From NCBI RefSeq assembly GCF_030547685.1, contig NZ_JAUOQM010000049.1:62001-126000 (forward strand): a stretch of 64,000 nucleotides of DNA, written 5' to 3'. Of this stretch, positions 1-9,110 are shown piece by piece. The notes under the pieces are model-generated. The model ran no database searches, was not told the DNA's origin, and was given only the letters and a program-made list of their open reading frames with translations. This DNA is from Gilvimarinus sp. 2_MG-2023 (GTDB lineage Bacteria > Pseudomonadota > Gammaproteobacteria > Pseudomonadales > Cellvibrionaceae). The first letter of the stretch is position 1. Each line of letters begins with the position of its first letter. Both the position numbers and the translations under genes were made by a program.

Positions 1-493
1 CGCCCGTCATGGCCGTTTTAAACAGCTCATCGTTGGCATCGCCGTGGGTCATGCGGCCGATATCGTGTATATAAAGAATATCGATACGATCAAGCCCCAA
101 GCGCATAATGCTGTCTTCATAGGAGCGCATTACACCGTCGTAGCTATAGTCGTAAGAAAAATCAAACGGCATGGGCGAGACAAACCCGTGGCGCTCGGCG
201 CGGTAACCGGCCGGTTTTAACAGTCGGCCAACTTTGCTCGACAACACGTAATCGCGCCCTTGCAGATGGCGTAAAGCGTCCCCGGTGCGCCTCTCGCTTA
301 ATCCTTGGCCATAGTGAGGCGCGGTATCGAAATGGCGAAACCCCAGCTGCCAGGCAGCGGCCAGCGTGTCGGCCGCCTCGGTATCGGAGACTGGCTGATA
401 CAAGTTGCCTAAAGGCGCACAGCCAAAGCCCAGCTCATCCACTTGTAAACCGGTATTGGCGATTTCGCGTTTGGGGATGACGGTGTTATTCAT
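1..493 (-). CDS. Aldo/keto reductase, D-threo-aldose 1-dehydrogenase (L-fucose dehydrogenase)-like, partial
   Basis: The gene starts at the ATG at 493 and runs off the left edge, so about 164 N-terminal residues are visible. The early segment has the LGFGCAPLGNLY glycine-rich motif and FDTAPHYGQGLSERR, whose Asp and Tyr are AKR catalytic residues. A later SSKVGRLL stretch and IDILYIHDIGR match the subfamily that oxidises aldoses such as L-fucose to lactones with NAD(P). It follows the FMN dehydrogenase gene by 16 bp on the same strand, with AGG just upstream of the ATG, so it is probably the fourth gene of the TonB receptor, symporter, dehydrogenase operon. The family assignment is firm; the exact sugar is an inference from the neighbours. 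Confidence 0.85.
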   Translation of the reverse strand, partial: MNNTVIPKREIANTGLQVDELGFGCAPLGNLYQPVSDTEAADTLAAAWQLGFRHFDTAPHYGQGLSERRTGDALRHLQGRDYVLSSKVGRLLKPAGYRAERHGFVSPMPFDFSYDYSYDGVMRSYEDSIMRLGLDRIDILYIHDIGRMTHGDANDELFKTAMTG

Positions 494-509
494 AACCTAA
501 AAAGTCTCG

Positions 510-1685
510 TTAGTGAGCGTCATTTGACACTAAAAATCGGGGCAATTGATCAACTCGCTCGCAGCCCAGCTGATTCATAATTTGTTCCATCTGTTTGTGC
601 AAACAGTTAATCGTGTGCACGCCACCCTTTTTACCCAGCGCGCCTAAACCGTAAACAAATGGCCGCCCAAGAAACGTAAATTCAGCGCCGCAAGCCAGCG
701 CCGAGGCGATATTGGTGCCGGAACGCAGGCCACTGTCCATCAGGATTTTAATTTGATCGCCGTATTTTTTAGCGACACGCTGCAAAGGCTCCACCGGGGA
801 TTCGCCGGCATCCAGTTGACGCCCACCGTGATTGGACATAATCACACCATCGGCACCGATTTGAATGGCGGCCTCGACATCGCGCTCGTTAATTAACCCT
901 TTTATCACCAGCGGGCCTTGCCAGGCATCACGGATGGGTTTGAGACCGTCGATATCCACTCGCCCCATAACGGTTTTATTCATAAACTCCGCCAGTTGAT
1001 CCACCGGCATGCCTTTGGGCATATAGGGTTTGAGGGTTTGCATTTCGGGCTTGCCGGCTAAGGCGGTTTCGATAAACCAGTTGGGGCACGACAACATTTG
1101 CATAATATTGCGCAGGGTCATTTTGGGTGGCATGGACAAACCGTTTTTAATATCGCGCGGGCGATAGCCAAAAGTTTGAACATCAACGGTAACCACCAAC
1201 ACTTTATAACCCGCACTGCTAACACGTTGCAGTAAGTCTTTGCGAATAGCATCATCGGTGGGATTGTAAAACTGGTACCAGGCATTGCCCTCAGAAATTT
1301 CAGCAATACGCTCCAGCCCACTGGACGAAACAGTACTGAGAATATACGGAATATTTTTCGCAAGTGCGGCTGCAGCGAGAATTTCCGGTGCTTTGGGCCA
1401 CATAAGCCCCTGCAAACCAATCGGGGCAATACCAAACGGTGAGGCATAGGTATGACCAAAAAGCTCAACACTTAAATCGCAGCCGGCATAGGGCTTAAGC
1501 AATTCACTGCGTAACTGCACCGACTCAATGCCGTCGCGGTTGCGCTGCAAGCCCAACTCATCCATGCAGCCGCCTTCTAAATAATCAAAAGCAAACTTAG
1601 GAATACGTTTTTTAGCTTTCGCTCTAAGGTCGTTAACCGTGGGGTAACGATTGTCGATAAAATTATTCACACGTGGCCCTGCCAT
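510..1685 (-). CDS. FMN-dependent alpha-hydroxy acid (L-lactate-type) dehydrogenase
   Basis: This is a full-length (391 aa) member of the LldD/glycolate oxidase family of TIM-barrel flavoproteins, which oxidise L-2-hydroxy acids to 2-keto acids. The catalytic and FMN-binding block SNHGGRQLD is at residues 284-292 with the catalytic His at 286. The phosphate-binding DSGLRSG and FLGRPFVYG segments follow, and the YQFY motif is near residue 137. The normally conserved DVPxxGxRERD segment reads DVQTFGYRPRD, so it is a divergent member and L-lactate itself is not proven. The start codon lies 3 bp after the symporter stop, with little Shine-Dalgarno sequence, which points to translational coupling. 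L-lactate is an end product of oxidative L-fucose and L-rhamnose breakdown, which would explain its place here (inference). Confidence 0.88.
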   Translation of the reverse strand: MAGPRVNNFIDNRYPTVNDLRAKAKKRIPKFAFDYLEGGCMDELGLQRNRDGIESVQLRSELLKPYAGCDLSVELFGHTYASPFGIAPIGLQGLMWPKAPEILAAAALAKNIPYILSTVSSSGLERIAEISEGNAWYQFYNPTDDAIRKDLLQRVSSAGYKVLVVTVDVQTFGYRPRDIKNGLSMPPKMTLRNIMQMLSCPNWFIETALAGKPEMQTLKPYMPKGMPVDQLAEFMNKTVMGRVDIDGLKPIRDAWQGPLVIKGLINERDVEAAIQIGADGVIMSNHGGRQLDAGESPVEPLQRVAKKYGDQIKILMDSGLRSGTNIASALACGAEFTFLGRPFVYGLGALGKKGGVHTINCLHKQMEQIMNQLGCERVDQLPRFLVSNDAH

Positions 1686-1688
1686 TCA

Positions 1689-4124
1689 TTAAGGGTTGTA
1701 CTCTGACCGGTAATCACCGTACAAACGCATGGTGCCCCAGTGCTTTAACCAGGTGCGCTTATCGCGCTCGCCCGACCACCAGTTTTCGTGATGGAAGCCG
1801 CCCCAGTTTTCTTGTTTGGGTTTATCCAAATCACCCACGGCAAGGTTTAACCCCATTTCGGTGACTGGCATTTCAGCTGACCAGAACACCCCCGGCGCTA
1901 TCTCTAGGGTTGGGTTAGGCTTAATGCGCCACTCCAGTGTGTAGCCAGATAAATCCGGTTTAATACGCACCTTCGCCTGCATGGCGCCGGATAGAATCCA
2001 CGCCTGATATGTGTCCCAGGCCGATTTGAGCGAGCGCTCTTCCCCCTCCAGCAAACCGCCCTTTTGCAGTCCGCCCAAGCGTGACTTGTGGGTACTGACT
2101 ACCATTTGCCAGCTGTGGCCATTACCTTTATTGAGTTCGCCGTCTTGCTCACCGGCTTTGTTTTCAGCATTAATAAGCACCTCTACCCCATCACCAAACC
2201 AGGGGAAACCTTCGCGAGTCAGCTCGTGCGCGCGCGGATTTTCATCGGGCAGCCAGCGTTCGGTGTCGATGCCATACAGAACATCATCGGTAATATCAAA
2301 AGCAAAGTAGAGGTATTCAGTATCGTGTTTAATATAAACATGACCCGATAAATCGGCTTTATCGTGCACTGGCGAGAACTGTGGCACCCAAGCATCGATG
2401 CCGTCAAGCTTGGTAGCATCGCGATATTCTTCAGGGTTCACCCAGCCATCAAAGTTTGGCGATTCACCACGGTATACCGACACCTGTGGCTTAGTCGTCT
2501 CAGTTGCTTGCGCCGATATCGGCGCCGCGGATGACTCACCATCACCCGAGGCCAGATACTGGAAACCGCCGTACAGTGAAACCATTACCAGCGCCAACAC
2601 ACCCCAGGCGATCCAAATGGGTTTGGAATTTGAGCCATTTTGCGTCGCCATTTGCTTAAAGGTTGGCAACCACTGCTCATCGGGTGAGGGCTTAGTCAAC
2701 AGTGACAGAACAACGGTAAGTGCCACCGAAATTACAAATAAAATAAAAGTAGTGGTGAGAAAGTGCGGCCACGCCTCAAACAATCCAAAGGTTTTTTCGT
2801 TAACACTGAAAAAACCCACGGTTACACAAAGTACGCAAGACAGGGCAAAACCATAGGTCGCACCGATGGCAGTCACCCGGCGCCAGAACAAGCCCACCAA
2901 AAACAACGTACTTAAGGGGGGAGCCAAAAAGGCAATCAAACTTTGTAGCAGCTCGAATAAGTTGGCCGAAACGCTGCCCATAGCAACAGCCCAGAAAAAG
3001 GCCAATACACTGGCGGCCAACGTAACCATTTGCCCGACAAAGCGAATTTCTTTATTAGAGACCTCTTTACCCTTGTGAATAACAGGCTGATAAAAATCTA
3101 AGGTAAAGATCGTGCTGAACGAGTTAAGCCCGGAATCCAGAGTACTAATAAGCGCGGCAATCAGTACCGCAATCATCAGGCCACGAAAGCCAATGGGCAT
3201 ATATTCACTCACCATAGCAATAAAGGCTTGGTCAGAATTGGCAACACTTGGGTTCAAGCAAAAAAAGATAATACCTGGCAAAATAAAGATAAAAGGCGGT
3301 AGGATTTTCAGCGCTGCGGCTAAAAACACACCTTTTTGCGCGGTGGGTAAATCCTTGGCGGCAAACACACGCTGCACAATAGTCTGGTCCGTACACCAAA
3401 ACCAAACGGCCATCACCGGAAAGCCCAACAGGAAGGAATACCAGGGCACATCGGGAGAATCCGGGTCAATCAAAGTCCAGTATGAGGCCGGGGTTTTTTC
3501 GATCAAAACACCGACACCACCCAGCTCATAGAGCCCGATCAGTGTTAACGCTGCCATACCAACAATCATCAGTATGGTCTGAAAGGCATCCGTTACAATA
3601 ACGGCCGCTAAGCCACCGACCACTGTAAAACTGGTCGCGATGACTAATAAAAACAATATGGAAAGTGTCAGATCCCAACCCATAAATTGGGTAAACAATA
3701 AACCACCGACGTATAACCCTCCCCCAAGCCACACCACGACAATGGTGCAGAGCGAGTAGATCGTCAGTAAGCGATACATGGTATCGCCAAATCGGCGTTT
3801 AATAATTTGCGGTATTGTCGGTACGTTCAACCCCAAGTAATACGGGGAGAACACCATGGCCAATAATAATAAAAAGATCCAGGCCATCCATTCGAAATTC
3901 GCCACCAGCATACCCGAACCATAGGCAGCACCAAAACTTGCGACCAGGAACGACGGGCCAATATTAGTACCCCAGATGGACATGCCGATACTGGCAAACC
4001 CCACACTTTTGTCGCCAAGAAAAAGGCTGGCGCCTTTCTTTTGCTTTGAGGCTACGAACAAACCGACTGCCATAATGGCAATCACATAGAACGCGATAAC
4101 GAAGTAATCAATCGAATGGAGCAC
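1689..4124 (-). CDS. Sodium:solute symporter (SSS/SLC5 type) fused to a C-terminal CBM9-like domain
   Basis: The 811-aa protein has two parts. Residues 1 to about 510 form a sodium/sugar symporter with many membrane helices, beginning with IDYFVIAFYVIAIMAVGLFVASKQKKG and including the GGLAAVIVTDAFQ segment typical of this family. Residues about 545-811 form a soluble domain with an aromatic-rich beta pattern (DDVLYGIDTERW, WFGDGVEVLIN, YTLEWRIKP) resembling family 9 carbohydrate-binding or DOMON-like domains. A final helix at about 507-525 (WIAWGVLALVMVSLYGGFQYL) joins them, so the tail is probably periplasmic. Ordinary SSS proteins are about 500-600 aa, so the tail is an addition. It is the second gene of the operon, 101 bp behind the TonB receptor. 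The substrate is likely a sugar or sugar acid (inference). Confidence 0.88.
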   Translation of the reverse strand: MLHSIDYFVIAFYVIAIMAVGLFVASKQKKGASLFLGDKSVGFASIGMSIWGTNIGPSFLVASFGAAYGSGMLVANFEWMAWIFLLLLAMVFSPYYLGLNVPTIPQIIKRRFGDTMYRLLTIYSLCTIVVVWLGGGLYVGGLLFTQFMGWDLTLSILFLLVIATSFTVVGGLAAVIVTDAFQTILMIVGMAALTLIGLYELGGVGVLIEKTPASYWTLIDPDSPDVPWYSFLLGFPVMAVWFWCTDQTIVQRVFAAKDLPTAQKGVFLAAALKILPPFIFILPGIIFFCLNPSVANSDQAFIAMVSEYMPIGFRGLMIAVLIAALISTLDSGLNSFSTIFTLDFYQPVIHKGKEVSNKEIRFVGQMVTLAASVLAFFWAVAMGSVSANLFELLQSLIAFLAPPLSTLFLVGLFWRRVTAIGATYGFALSCVLCVTVGFFSVNEKTFGLFEAWPHFLTTTFILFVISVALTVVLSLLTKPSPDEQWLPTFKQMATQNGSNSKPIWIAWGVLALVMVSLYGGFQYLASGDGESSAAPISAQATETTKPQVSVYRGESPNFDGWVNPEEYRDATKLDGIDAWVPQFSPVHDKADLSGHVYIKHDTEYLYFAFDITDDVLYGIDTERWLPDENPRAHELTREGFPWFGDGVEVLINAENKAGEQDGELNKGNGHSWQMVVSTHKSRLGGLQKGGLLEGEERSLKSAWDTYQAWILSGAMQAKVRIKPDLSGYTLEWRIKPNPTLEIAPGVFWSAEMPVTEMGLNLAVGDLDKPKQENWGGFHHENWWSGERDKRTWLKHWGTMRLYGDYRSEYNP

Positions 4125-4161
4125 AGAGTATTTATCCTGTTATTCAATATTCAGGTAAGAA

Positions 4162-4197
4162 CCCACACGACCGGAAAACACATACCAGTGGTGTGGG
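4162..4197 (-). other. Inverted repeat between TonB receptor and symporter genes
   Basis: CCCACAC at 4162-4168 pairs with GTGTGGG at 4191-4197 across a 22-nt loop. On the minus strand the hairpin is followed by a pyrimidine-rich TTCTTACC. It could be a partial terminator or processing site that sets a lower level of symporter than receptor mRNA. The loop is long and the T-run poor, so this is a weak call. Confidence 0.3.
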
Positions 4198-4225
4198 CTC
4201 ATTGCTCTAAACTACCCTGTAAAGG

Positions 4226-6976
4226 TTAGAAAGAAGCGCGTACACCTACTACTGCAGTTCTTGGCCGTGTGACGTAATCACGGAAATTACTGCTGTCGTT
4301 GATGTAGTTGCGAGCATCTTCCTCGGTTACGTTGCTGATATCCAGCGTCAGCTGCACATTTTCCATTACATTATAAGACAGGTTAATGTCTAACTGGCCA
4401 GAGCCTTCCGCGAAAGCGGGCTGGTTAGCGCGATCGAAACCACCGCCCAAGGCCTGGAAGTAATCATCGCGGTAGATATAGGCCATACGCGCCGAGAAAG
4501 CTTCAATCTCATAGTAACCAATGGCGTTGAAGTTATGTTTAGACGAACCTGGGAAACCATTATCCAACAATGGGTTGTTGTCTGGATTCTCAAACTTCGA
4601 ATCGACATAGGTGTAGTTTGCTTGAATACCAAAGTCGCCAAAGGGGATATTGGTGCCCAGCTCGAAACCTTTCACATCACCTTTCGCGACATTAATGGGC
4701 TGAGTGGTATCAAACAATTGATCGTAGCCATCGATAGTGACGTCGGTACGCGCTTCGCGCAATACAAAGTTAGACACATCTTTATAGAATACACTGGCAA
4801 AGACGGCACCGCCCGAGTCTAAGTAGTACTCGAAGGTGGTATCGAACGACCAAGCCGTGTAAGGCTCCAGGTCAGGATTACCAATCTCGGCGGTTGAATT
4901 AATGGTGGAGTCGTAACCGGGATCATTCACATCTTGAATGTTAACCGAACCGTTCACTTTTAGGTCCGTGTACTCGGGCTGAGACATGGTTTTGGCCACA
5001 CCCACACGCCACTGCAAACTCTCGGACACTTCCAGCATAAAGTTAGCGCTTGGCAACACTTGGAAGTCATCGCTGTCGGTTTCGGTATCAATATAGCCCA
5101 GCTCTTCAACAATCGCGTTTAATGGATTGACAATGCGCGTTGTCTGAAAGCCTTTCACATTGCGATCGGTACTGACCGTGCGAACACCGGCATTGGCGGT
5201 ATAGCGACGATCACCAATTTCACCTTCTAAATCAGCCTGCACATAGAAAGCCAGAGTCTCTTCTTCAACCAAGAATGAGTTGGCTTTATCGAGTGGCAAA
5301 CCGGTGCTGTCATCAATGGCAAAGAATGCATCATTAATAGTCGATGCACTGGCTCGCTCATTGAAAATTTCAGGATAAACTGCTGCTTGCGCGTCGTAAT
5401 CGGTCACCAAGAACTGGTTAAAACCAATATCGTGACCAGGGAACAACTCTTCGGTTAACGAGCCATCAAATGAGGCGGCACCCAGATCGGCATCATCCCA
5501 AAGCAGGGTAAAACGGCCGGTTTCACGCACATCAATTTCAGTGTTGGCGTGGCGCACACCGGCTTTAATGTTAAGGCCTTCGTTGACCTCCAGGTCAAAG
5601 TCCATACGGAACGCCAACTGCTCGTTATTACCGCGGCGATCACGACCAAAAAAACCAACACTCAGGTAAGAGTCAACATCGTTAACTTCTTCACCGTAGG
5701 TAAACGATGGCACATCGCCCGTACCGTCATAGCGGAAATCAGCCGGATCCAGCCCATAGGCACCCATAATACCCAGACGCAGGTCTTGCTCAAACTCAAC
5801 TTTTGAGTAAGAAACATCTGCACTCACGGTAAAGGCGGTATCTTCACCGTATACAGTATTAAAGCCAATAACCGAGTTTTCCGATAAGTTATCAAACAAC
5901 AGATCAAAGTTTTCTATTTTAAAGTCACCACCGGGGTTGGTGACGCCAGAGCCATCAATCTGTTGTACAAAATTGTTTTCAATACTAATAGCATCTTCAT
6001 CAAACACACCGTTGTAATCAAAGAACAAATCGACGGTGGGTCGCTGCGAGTAAACATTGTAGGTTGAGTTATAACCATCTACCCCGAATTTTAAATCGTC
6101 GGTGGCTTGCCACTCGATACCGTAAGAGAATGATTCGCGCTCTTTTTCACCGCGAATGGCGTTCATGGTAATACGGCTGTGGGAGATAACATCTTCTTCT
6201 GTGCGATCAGCAATACCGTCGCCGTTGGTATCAATTTGAATGTCTCGCTCTTGCGCGCGAGTGTAGGCTTCGTCTACTGCGTAATCAGAATCGGAAAGCA
6301 CCACTGACAAATAGCCCGCCACAGTATTATCGGCATTGCGCAAACCCAGCACGCCAGAGAACTTAGGTGACCACTCTTCGGTTAAGCTATCGTTAACACC
6401 CGAAATCGAAACAACACCACCGACAACATCACTGTTCTTATAAAGGCCTTCAGCACTCAGTGGCTTTAACGTTTTCAGCTCTACCGAACCGCCAATACCG
6501 CCTTCAATGGTTTCCGCCGTGGGCATTTTACGCACCACCACACCACTGACAATTTCCGCGGGAATAACATCGAGGTTGAACTGACGAATATTGCCAATAC
6601 CTTCGTCACCGTGTGACAGAGGTGTGCGGCCATTCACGCTAGTATTGACAAACAGCGGGCCCATGCCACGAATGGAGGCGCGATCACCCCCAATGCCGTT
6701 GTCATTACGTTGAATTTGCACGCCGGGGATCCGACCAATGGCTGCGCCAATATTATCATCGGTAAATTTACCCAGATCTTCAGAAGTCACAACATCCACC
6801 ACGCCTGTGGCGTCGCGCTTAACATCCTGAGCGGCTTGAATACTTTGACGAATACCCATTACCACCACTTCTTCTAATGCCTCGCCGCTCGACTCTTGCG
6901 CCTGGGCATCGACAAAACCTGCACTGATGAGCATTGGAACAATGGCACAAAGGTGTTTTTTCTTAAACTTAGTCAT
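4226..6976 (-). CDS. TonB-dependent outer membrane receptor
   Basis: A 916-aa outer membrane receptor. A signal peptide (residues 1 to about 26, ending AQA) is followed by a TonB-box-like EEVVVMG at about 35-41. A plug domain follows with the IGAAIGRIPGVQIQRN and RGMGPLFVNTSVNGR motifs, then a long beta-barrel ending in an aromatic residue (VGVRASF), as expected for BAM-dependent insertion. This plug type is common in carbohydrate-uptake receptors of Cellvibrio- and Xanthomonas-like bacteria. It heads a minus-strand run with a symporter and two oxidoreductases, so it probably imports the oligosaccharide or sugar that they handle. The start is preceded by AGGAAGGG. The ligand cannot be told from sequence. 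Confidence 0.93.
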   Translation of the reverse strand: MTKFKKKHLCAIVPMLISAGFVDAQAQESSGEALEEVVVMGIRQSIQAAQDVKRDATGVVDVVTSEDLGKFTDDNIGAAIGRIPGVQIQRNDNGIGGDRASIRGMGPLFVNTSVNGRTPLSHGDEGIGNIRQFNLDVIPAEIVSGVVVRKMPTAETIEGGIGGSVELKTLKPLSAEGLYKNSDVVGGVVSISGVNDSLTEEWSPKFSGVLGLRNADNTVAGYLSVVLSDSDYAVDEAYTRAQERDIQIDTNGDGIADRTEEDVISHSRITMNAIRGEKERESFSYGIEWQATDDLKFGVDGYNSTYNVYSQRPTVDLFFDYNGVFDEDAISIENNFVQQIDGSGVTNPGGDFKIENFDLLFDNLSENSVIGFNTVYGEDTAFTVSADVSYSKVEFEQDLRLGIMGAYGLDPADFRYDGTGDVPSFTYGEEVNDVDSYLSVGFFGRDRRGNNEQLAFRMDFDLEVNEGLNIKAGVRHANTEIDVRETGRFTLLWDDADLGAASFDGSLTEELFPGHDIGFNQFLVTDYDAQAAVYPEIFNERASASTINDAFFAIDDSTGLPLDKANSFLVEEETLAFYVQADLEGEIGDRRYTANAGVRTVSTDRNVKGFQTTRIVNPLNAIVEELGYIDTETDSDDFQVLPSANFMLEVSESLQWRVGVAKTMSQPEYTDLKVNGSVNIQDVNDPGYDSTINSTAEIGNPDLEPYTAWSFDTTFEYYLDSGGAVFASVFYKDVSNFVLREARTDVTIDGYDQLFDTTQPINVAKGDVKGFELGTNIPFGDFGIQANYTYVDSKFENPDNNPLLDNGFPGSSKHNFNAIGYYEIEAFSARMAYIYRDDYFQALGGGFDRANQPAFAEGSGQLDINLSYNVMENVQLTLDISNVTEEDARNYINDSSNFRDYVTRPRTAVVGVRASF

Positions 6977-7232
6977 TTTCGGACCCTTCCTACAATTATT
7001 AGAAAAATTTTAGAAGTTGTATATTTGGCTACTAGCTCAAGCTGAAAACTATATTACACTCATCACTGCATATTTCAATACTACGATATGATATTTTACA
7101 TAAAGATTTTAAAATATTTATATTGACCAATAATATCACCAATGCTTAAATAGTTTCATAGCCCCCTGACGGCACCACAGCGCTGCAGTCCCCCGCTCAC
7201 TGCAACGCACTATTGATGTAAACGGATCAACT
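6977..7232. promoter_or_regulatory. Divergent promoter region, TonB receptor / sugar-acid dehydratase
   Basis: This 256-bp AT-rich spacer separates the divergent receptor and dehydratase genes and must hold both promoters. An imperfectly placed but exact inverted repeat, TATTG-AC-CAATA, occupies 7121-7132 and could be an operator half-pair. Nearer the dehydratase, 7180-7189 and 7199-7208 can form a leader hairpin (GCGCTGCAGT with ACTGCAACGC, one mismatch). No cognate regulator gene is adjacent, and neither element matches a motif I can name with confidence. Confidence 0.4.
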
Positions 7233-8327
7233 ATGACTGCAACCATAGAAAATATAAGAATTCATTGTTTTGATTACCCGCGCGACCGCGTTATCGGTGA
7301 TTCTCAGTTCGCCTCGACCCACGTTTGGGCCGGCACCCTGGAGCTGATTGATAGTTCAGGCAATATAGGGTTGGGCTTTTTCCAATCACTGCACACGCCC
7401 CTACCCGAGGCCCGCGAAATCAAGGCACTGGTAGAACGCCTGCGCTTACCCAGCATGCTGAACCGCCCGCCAGAGGCCTTAATTCACAAAGTGTCGCGCC
7501 CGCGTGGCGGCAACATCTTCCCACTGCCCCATTCCTTAGATCAGGCCATTGATCAAGCCCTGTGGGATTTGGCCGCCAAACACGCCAACCTGCCGCTGTA
7601 TCAATTTCTCGGCGGCAGCAGCAATAAGGTCAAAAGCTACGGCAGCGGCGTGTGCTTTCATATGAGTGATAACGAGGTATCTGACTTTTATACCGGCGCG
7701 GTTAAGCACGGTTTCGATGCCTATAAGGTTAAGGTGGGCTTTGATACGGTGGAGCAAGATCTGGATCGCTTGGCGCTGGTGCGCGATGCGGTAGGCAGCC
7801 AGACACGACTGATGATCGATGCCAATGAGGCCTGGTCAGCGAAAGAGGCTATTCGCCGCATTCGCCGTTATGAAGAGGCGGGCTTCCCGATCTACTGGGT
7901 GGAAGACCCTATTTTGCGCCACGATATTCCCGGCTTAATCGAGGTTAAGCAAGCGCTGACCGACAGCCACTTAAATGTCGGCGAGTACTTAGACCTTAGC
8001 GGCAAACGCAACTTGGTTGATCATAACGCGGGCGACATTATCAATATTCACGGTGATATCTCGGCCGCTTTGAACATCGGCTGGCTGTGCGCAGAACACG
8101 GCGTGCCTATTTCGCTGGGCAACACGCCGATGGAGCTGGGCGCTCATATTGCCTCGGCTCTGCCCGAGGTGGTTTACACCGAGCACTCTATGCTCAACAT
8201 GGACCGTATTGTCGAGCAGCCACTCGCCGTCGAACAAGGTTACATTGTGCTGACAGACAAGCCCGGCCACGGCTTTGCCCTGTCAGCCAGTGCGCAGCAG
8301 GATCTCTGTGCCTCAGCAGCCGGTTAA
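7233..8327 (+). CDS. Enolase-superfamily sugar-acid dehydratase (mandelate racemase/muconate lactonizing family)
   Basis: The 364-aa protein has the capping domain followed by the modified TIM barrel of the mandelate racemase/MLE family. The KVKVG motif at about 167-171 supplies the catalytic lysine pair. Metal-binding carboxylates are seen in MIDANEAW (about 197), VEDP (about 223) and VGEYLD (about 249). A mandelate-racemase-type His is not evident in the ISLGNTPMELG segment, so it is not a canonical mandelate-racemase-like active site. At 364 aa it is shorter than characterised L-fuconate dehydratases (about 440 aa). Its divergent position beside an aldose-dehydrogenase-like reductase and a lactate-type dehydrogenase supports an aldonate dehydratase role, but the substrate is an inference. 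It is closed by a strong terminator. Confidence 0.85.
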   Translation: MTATIENIRIHCFDYPRDRVIGDSQFASTHVWAGTLELIDSSGNIGLGFFQSLHTPLPEAREIKALVERLRLPSMLNRPPEALIHKVSRPRGGNIFPLPHSLDQAIDQALWDLAAKHANLPLYQFLGGSSNKVKSYGSGVCFHMSDNEVSDFYTGAVKHGFDAYKVKVGFDTVEQDLDRLALVRDAVGSQTRLMIDANEAWSAKEAIRRIRRYEEAGFPIYWVEDPILRHDIPGLIEVKQALTDSHLNVGEYLDLSGKRNLVDHNAGDIINIHGDISAALNIGWLCAEHGVPISLGNTPMELGAHIASALPEVVYTEHSMLNMDRIVEQPLAVEQGYIVLTDKPGHGFALSASAQQDLCASAAG

Positions 8328-8333
8328 GCTTTT

Positions 8334-8372
8334 CCCCTCTGGCGAATGGGCAAATAGCCAGAGGGGCTTTCT
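8334..8372 (+). terminator. Rho-independent terminator after the dehydratase gene
   Basis: A perfect 10-bp stem (CCCCTCTGGC at 8334-8343 with GCCAGAGGGG at 8357-8366), a 13-nt loop and a short CTTTCT tail lie 6 bp after the stop codon. Confidence 0.8.
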
Positions 8373-8393
8373 CCCCGACGCCTAGTTTCTTCT

Positions 8394-9044
8394 CTAGCCA
8401 TTCGGCACATAGTGAACTGGCTCTTTATGCCGGGCATTGTTTACGCTTCTATCAATTCTACGCGCAGTCAGCGGCGAGCTTACCCCGTATAAATCGTTTA
8501 CCAGTGCCTGCGGGTTTTGGCGATGATCCAGCCACTGCAGCATTTGCTCGTTATTCAAACTCAGCGGCATTCGATTGTGGATGGGCTCGAATTCAGCGCT
8601 GGCCGGCTGGGTGATGATCGAGCAACTCCACACCTGCTCTTGCCAACACTCCCACACCGCCGCTAAACGCAACACATCCTCCTCACCGGTGATGTAGTAC
8701 GGCTGTTTACCGGCGGGGGTTTTCTGCCACTCGACAAACCCCGCAGCGGGCACAATACCTCGCCGATACTGGCTGGGGCCCTTGTAGGCACGACTGGTCA
8801 AGAGCGTTTCTATACGCGCATTAAACATAGCGAATTTCTGGTTGGGCGGCTCGGGGGACCAAGCGGGGTGTAGCCACCAACGCATCGGGGCCAGGTCAAC
8901 GCCGCCCTCATGGGTGAATATCACCGGAACCGGCTCGGTGGGCGCCAGATTGTGGTGAGTGGGCAACTGGTAATGCTCCAAACCGACCAGCTTGAGCACG
9001 TCAGTCGCGCCCGACGTCTGATCCACAAATATTCGACCGCACAT
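8394..9044 (-). CDS. yedK: SOS response-associated peptidase / abasic-site DNA-crosslinking protein (SRAP, YedK/HMCES)
   Basis: A 216-aa SRAP protein. The family self-processes to expose Cys2, which forms a thiazolidine crosslink with abasic sites in single-stranded DNA and shields them from error-prone repair. All key residues are visible: MCGR with Cys2, Asn75 and Glu79 in NARIE, Glu105 in GFVEW, and His156 in HNRMP. The gene is divergent from umuDC across a 57-66 bp gap that contains a perfect LexA box, so both sides are expected to be induced together by DNA damage. Length and start (AGAGG upstream) are typical. Confidence 0.95.
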   Translation of the reverse strand: MCGRIFVDQTSGATDVLKLVGLEHYQLPTHHNLAPTEPVPVIFTHEGGVDLAPMRWWLHPAWSPEPPNQKFAMFNARIETLLTSRAYKGPSQYRRGIVPAAGFVEWQKTPAGKQPYYITGEEDVLRLAAVWECWQEQVWSCSIITQPASAEFEPIHNRMPLSLNNEQMLQWLDHRQNPQALVNDLYGVSSPLTARRIDRSVNNARHKEPVHYVPNG

Positions 9045-9083
9045 GTAAAACCTCTTGACGCTCTCTGAGTCTTTGCCACTATA

Positions 9084-9099
9084 CTGTATATATTTACAG
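9084..9099. promoter_or_regulatory. LexA (SOS) box between yedK and umuDC
   Basis: CTGT at 9084-9087, eight A/T bases, and ACAG at 9096-9099 match the gammaproteobacterial LexA consensus CTGT-N8-ACAG exactly, and the dyad extends to TA on both sides (9082-9101). It lies 40 bp upstream of yedK and 12 bp upstream of the umuD ATG, so LexA bound here should repress both directions. Confidence 0.93.
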
Positions 9100-9110
9100 T
9101 ATTGGACAAT

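Noticed and set aside
7213-7230. TTGAT...ATCAA dyad just before the dehydratase start as a LacI-type operator
   Set aside because: The centre is not CG, the arms are only 5 bp and it overlaps the presumed ribosome-binding region; no second copy was found.
8087-8614. 175-codon plus-strand ORF overlapping the dehydratase and yedK ends
   Set aside because: It is Arg/Ala-rich shadow sequence in another frame of two well-supported genes.
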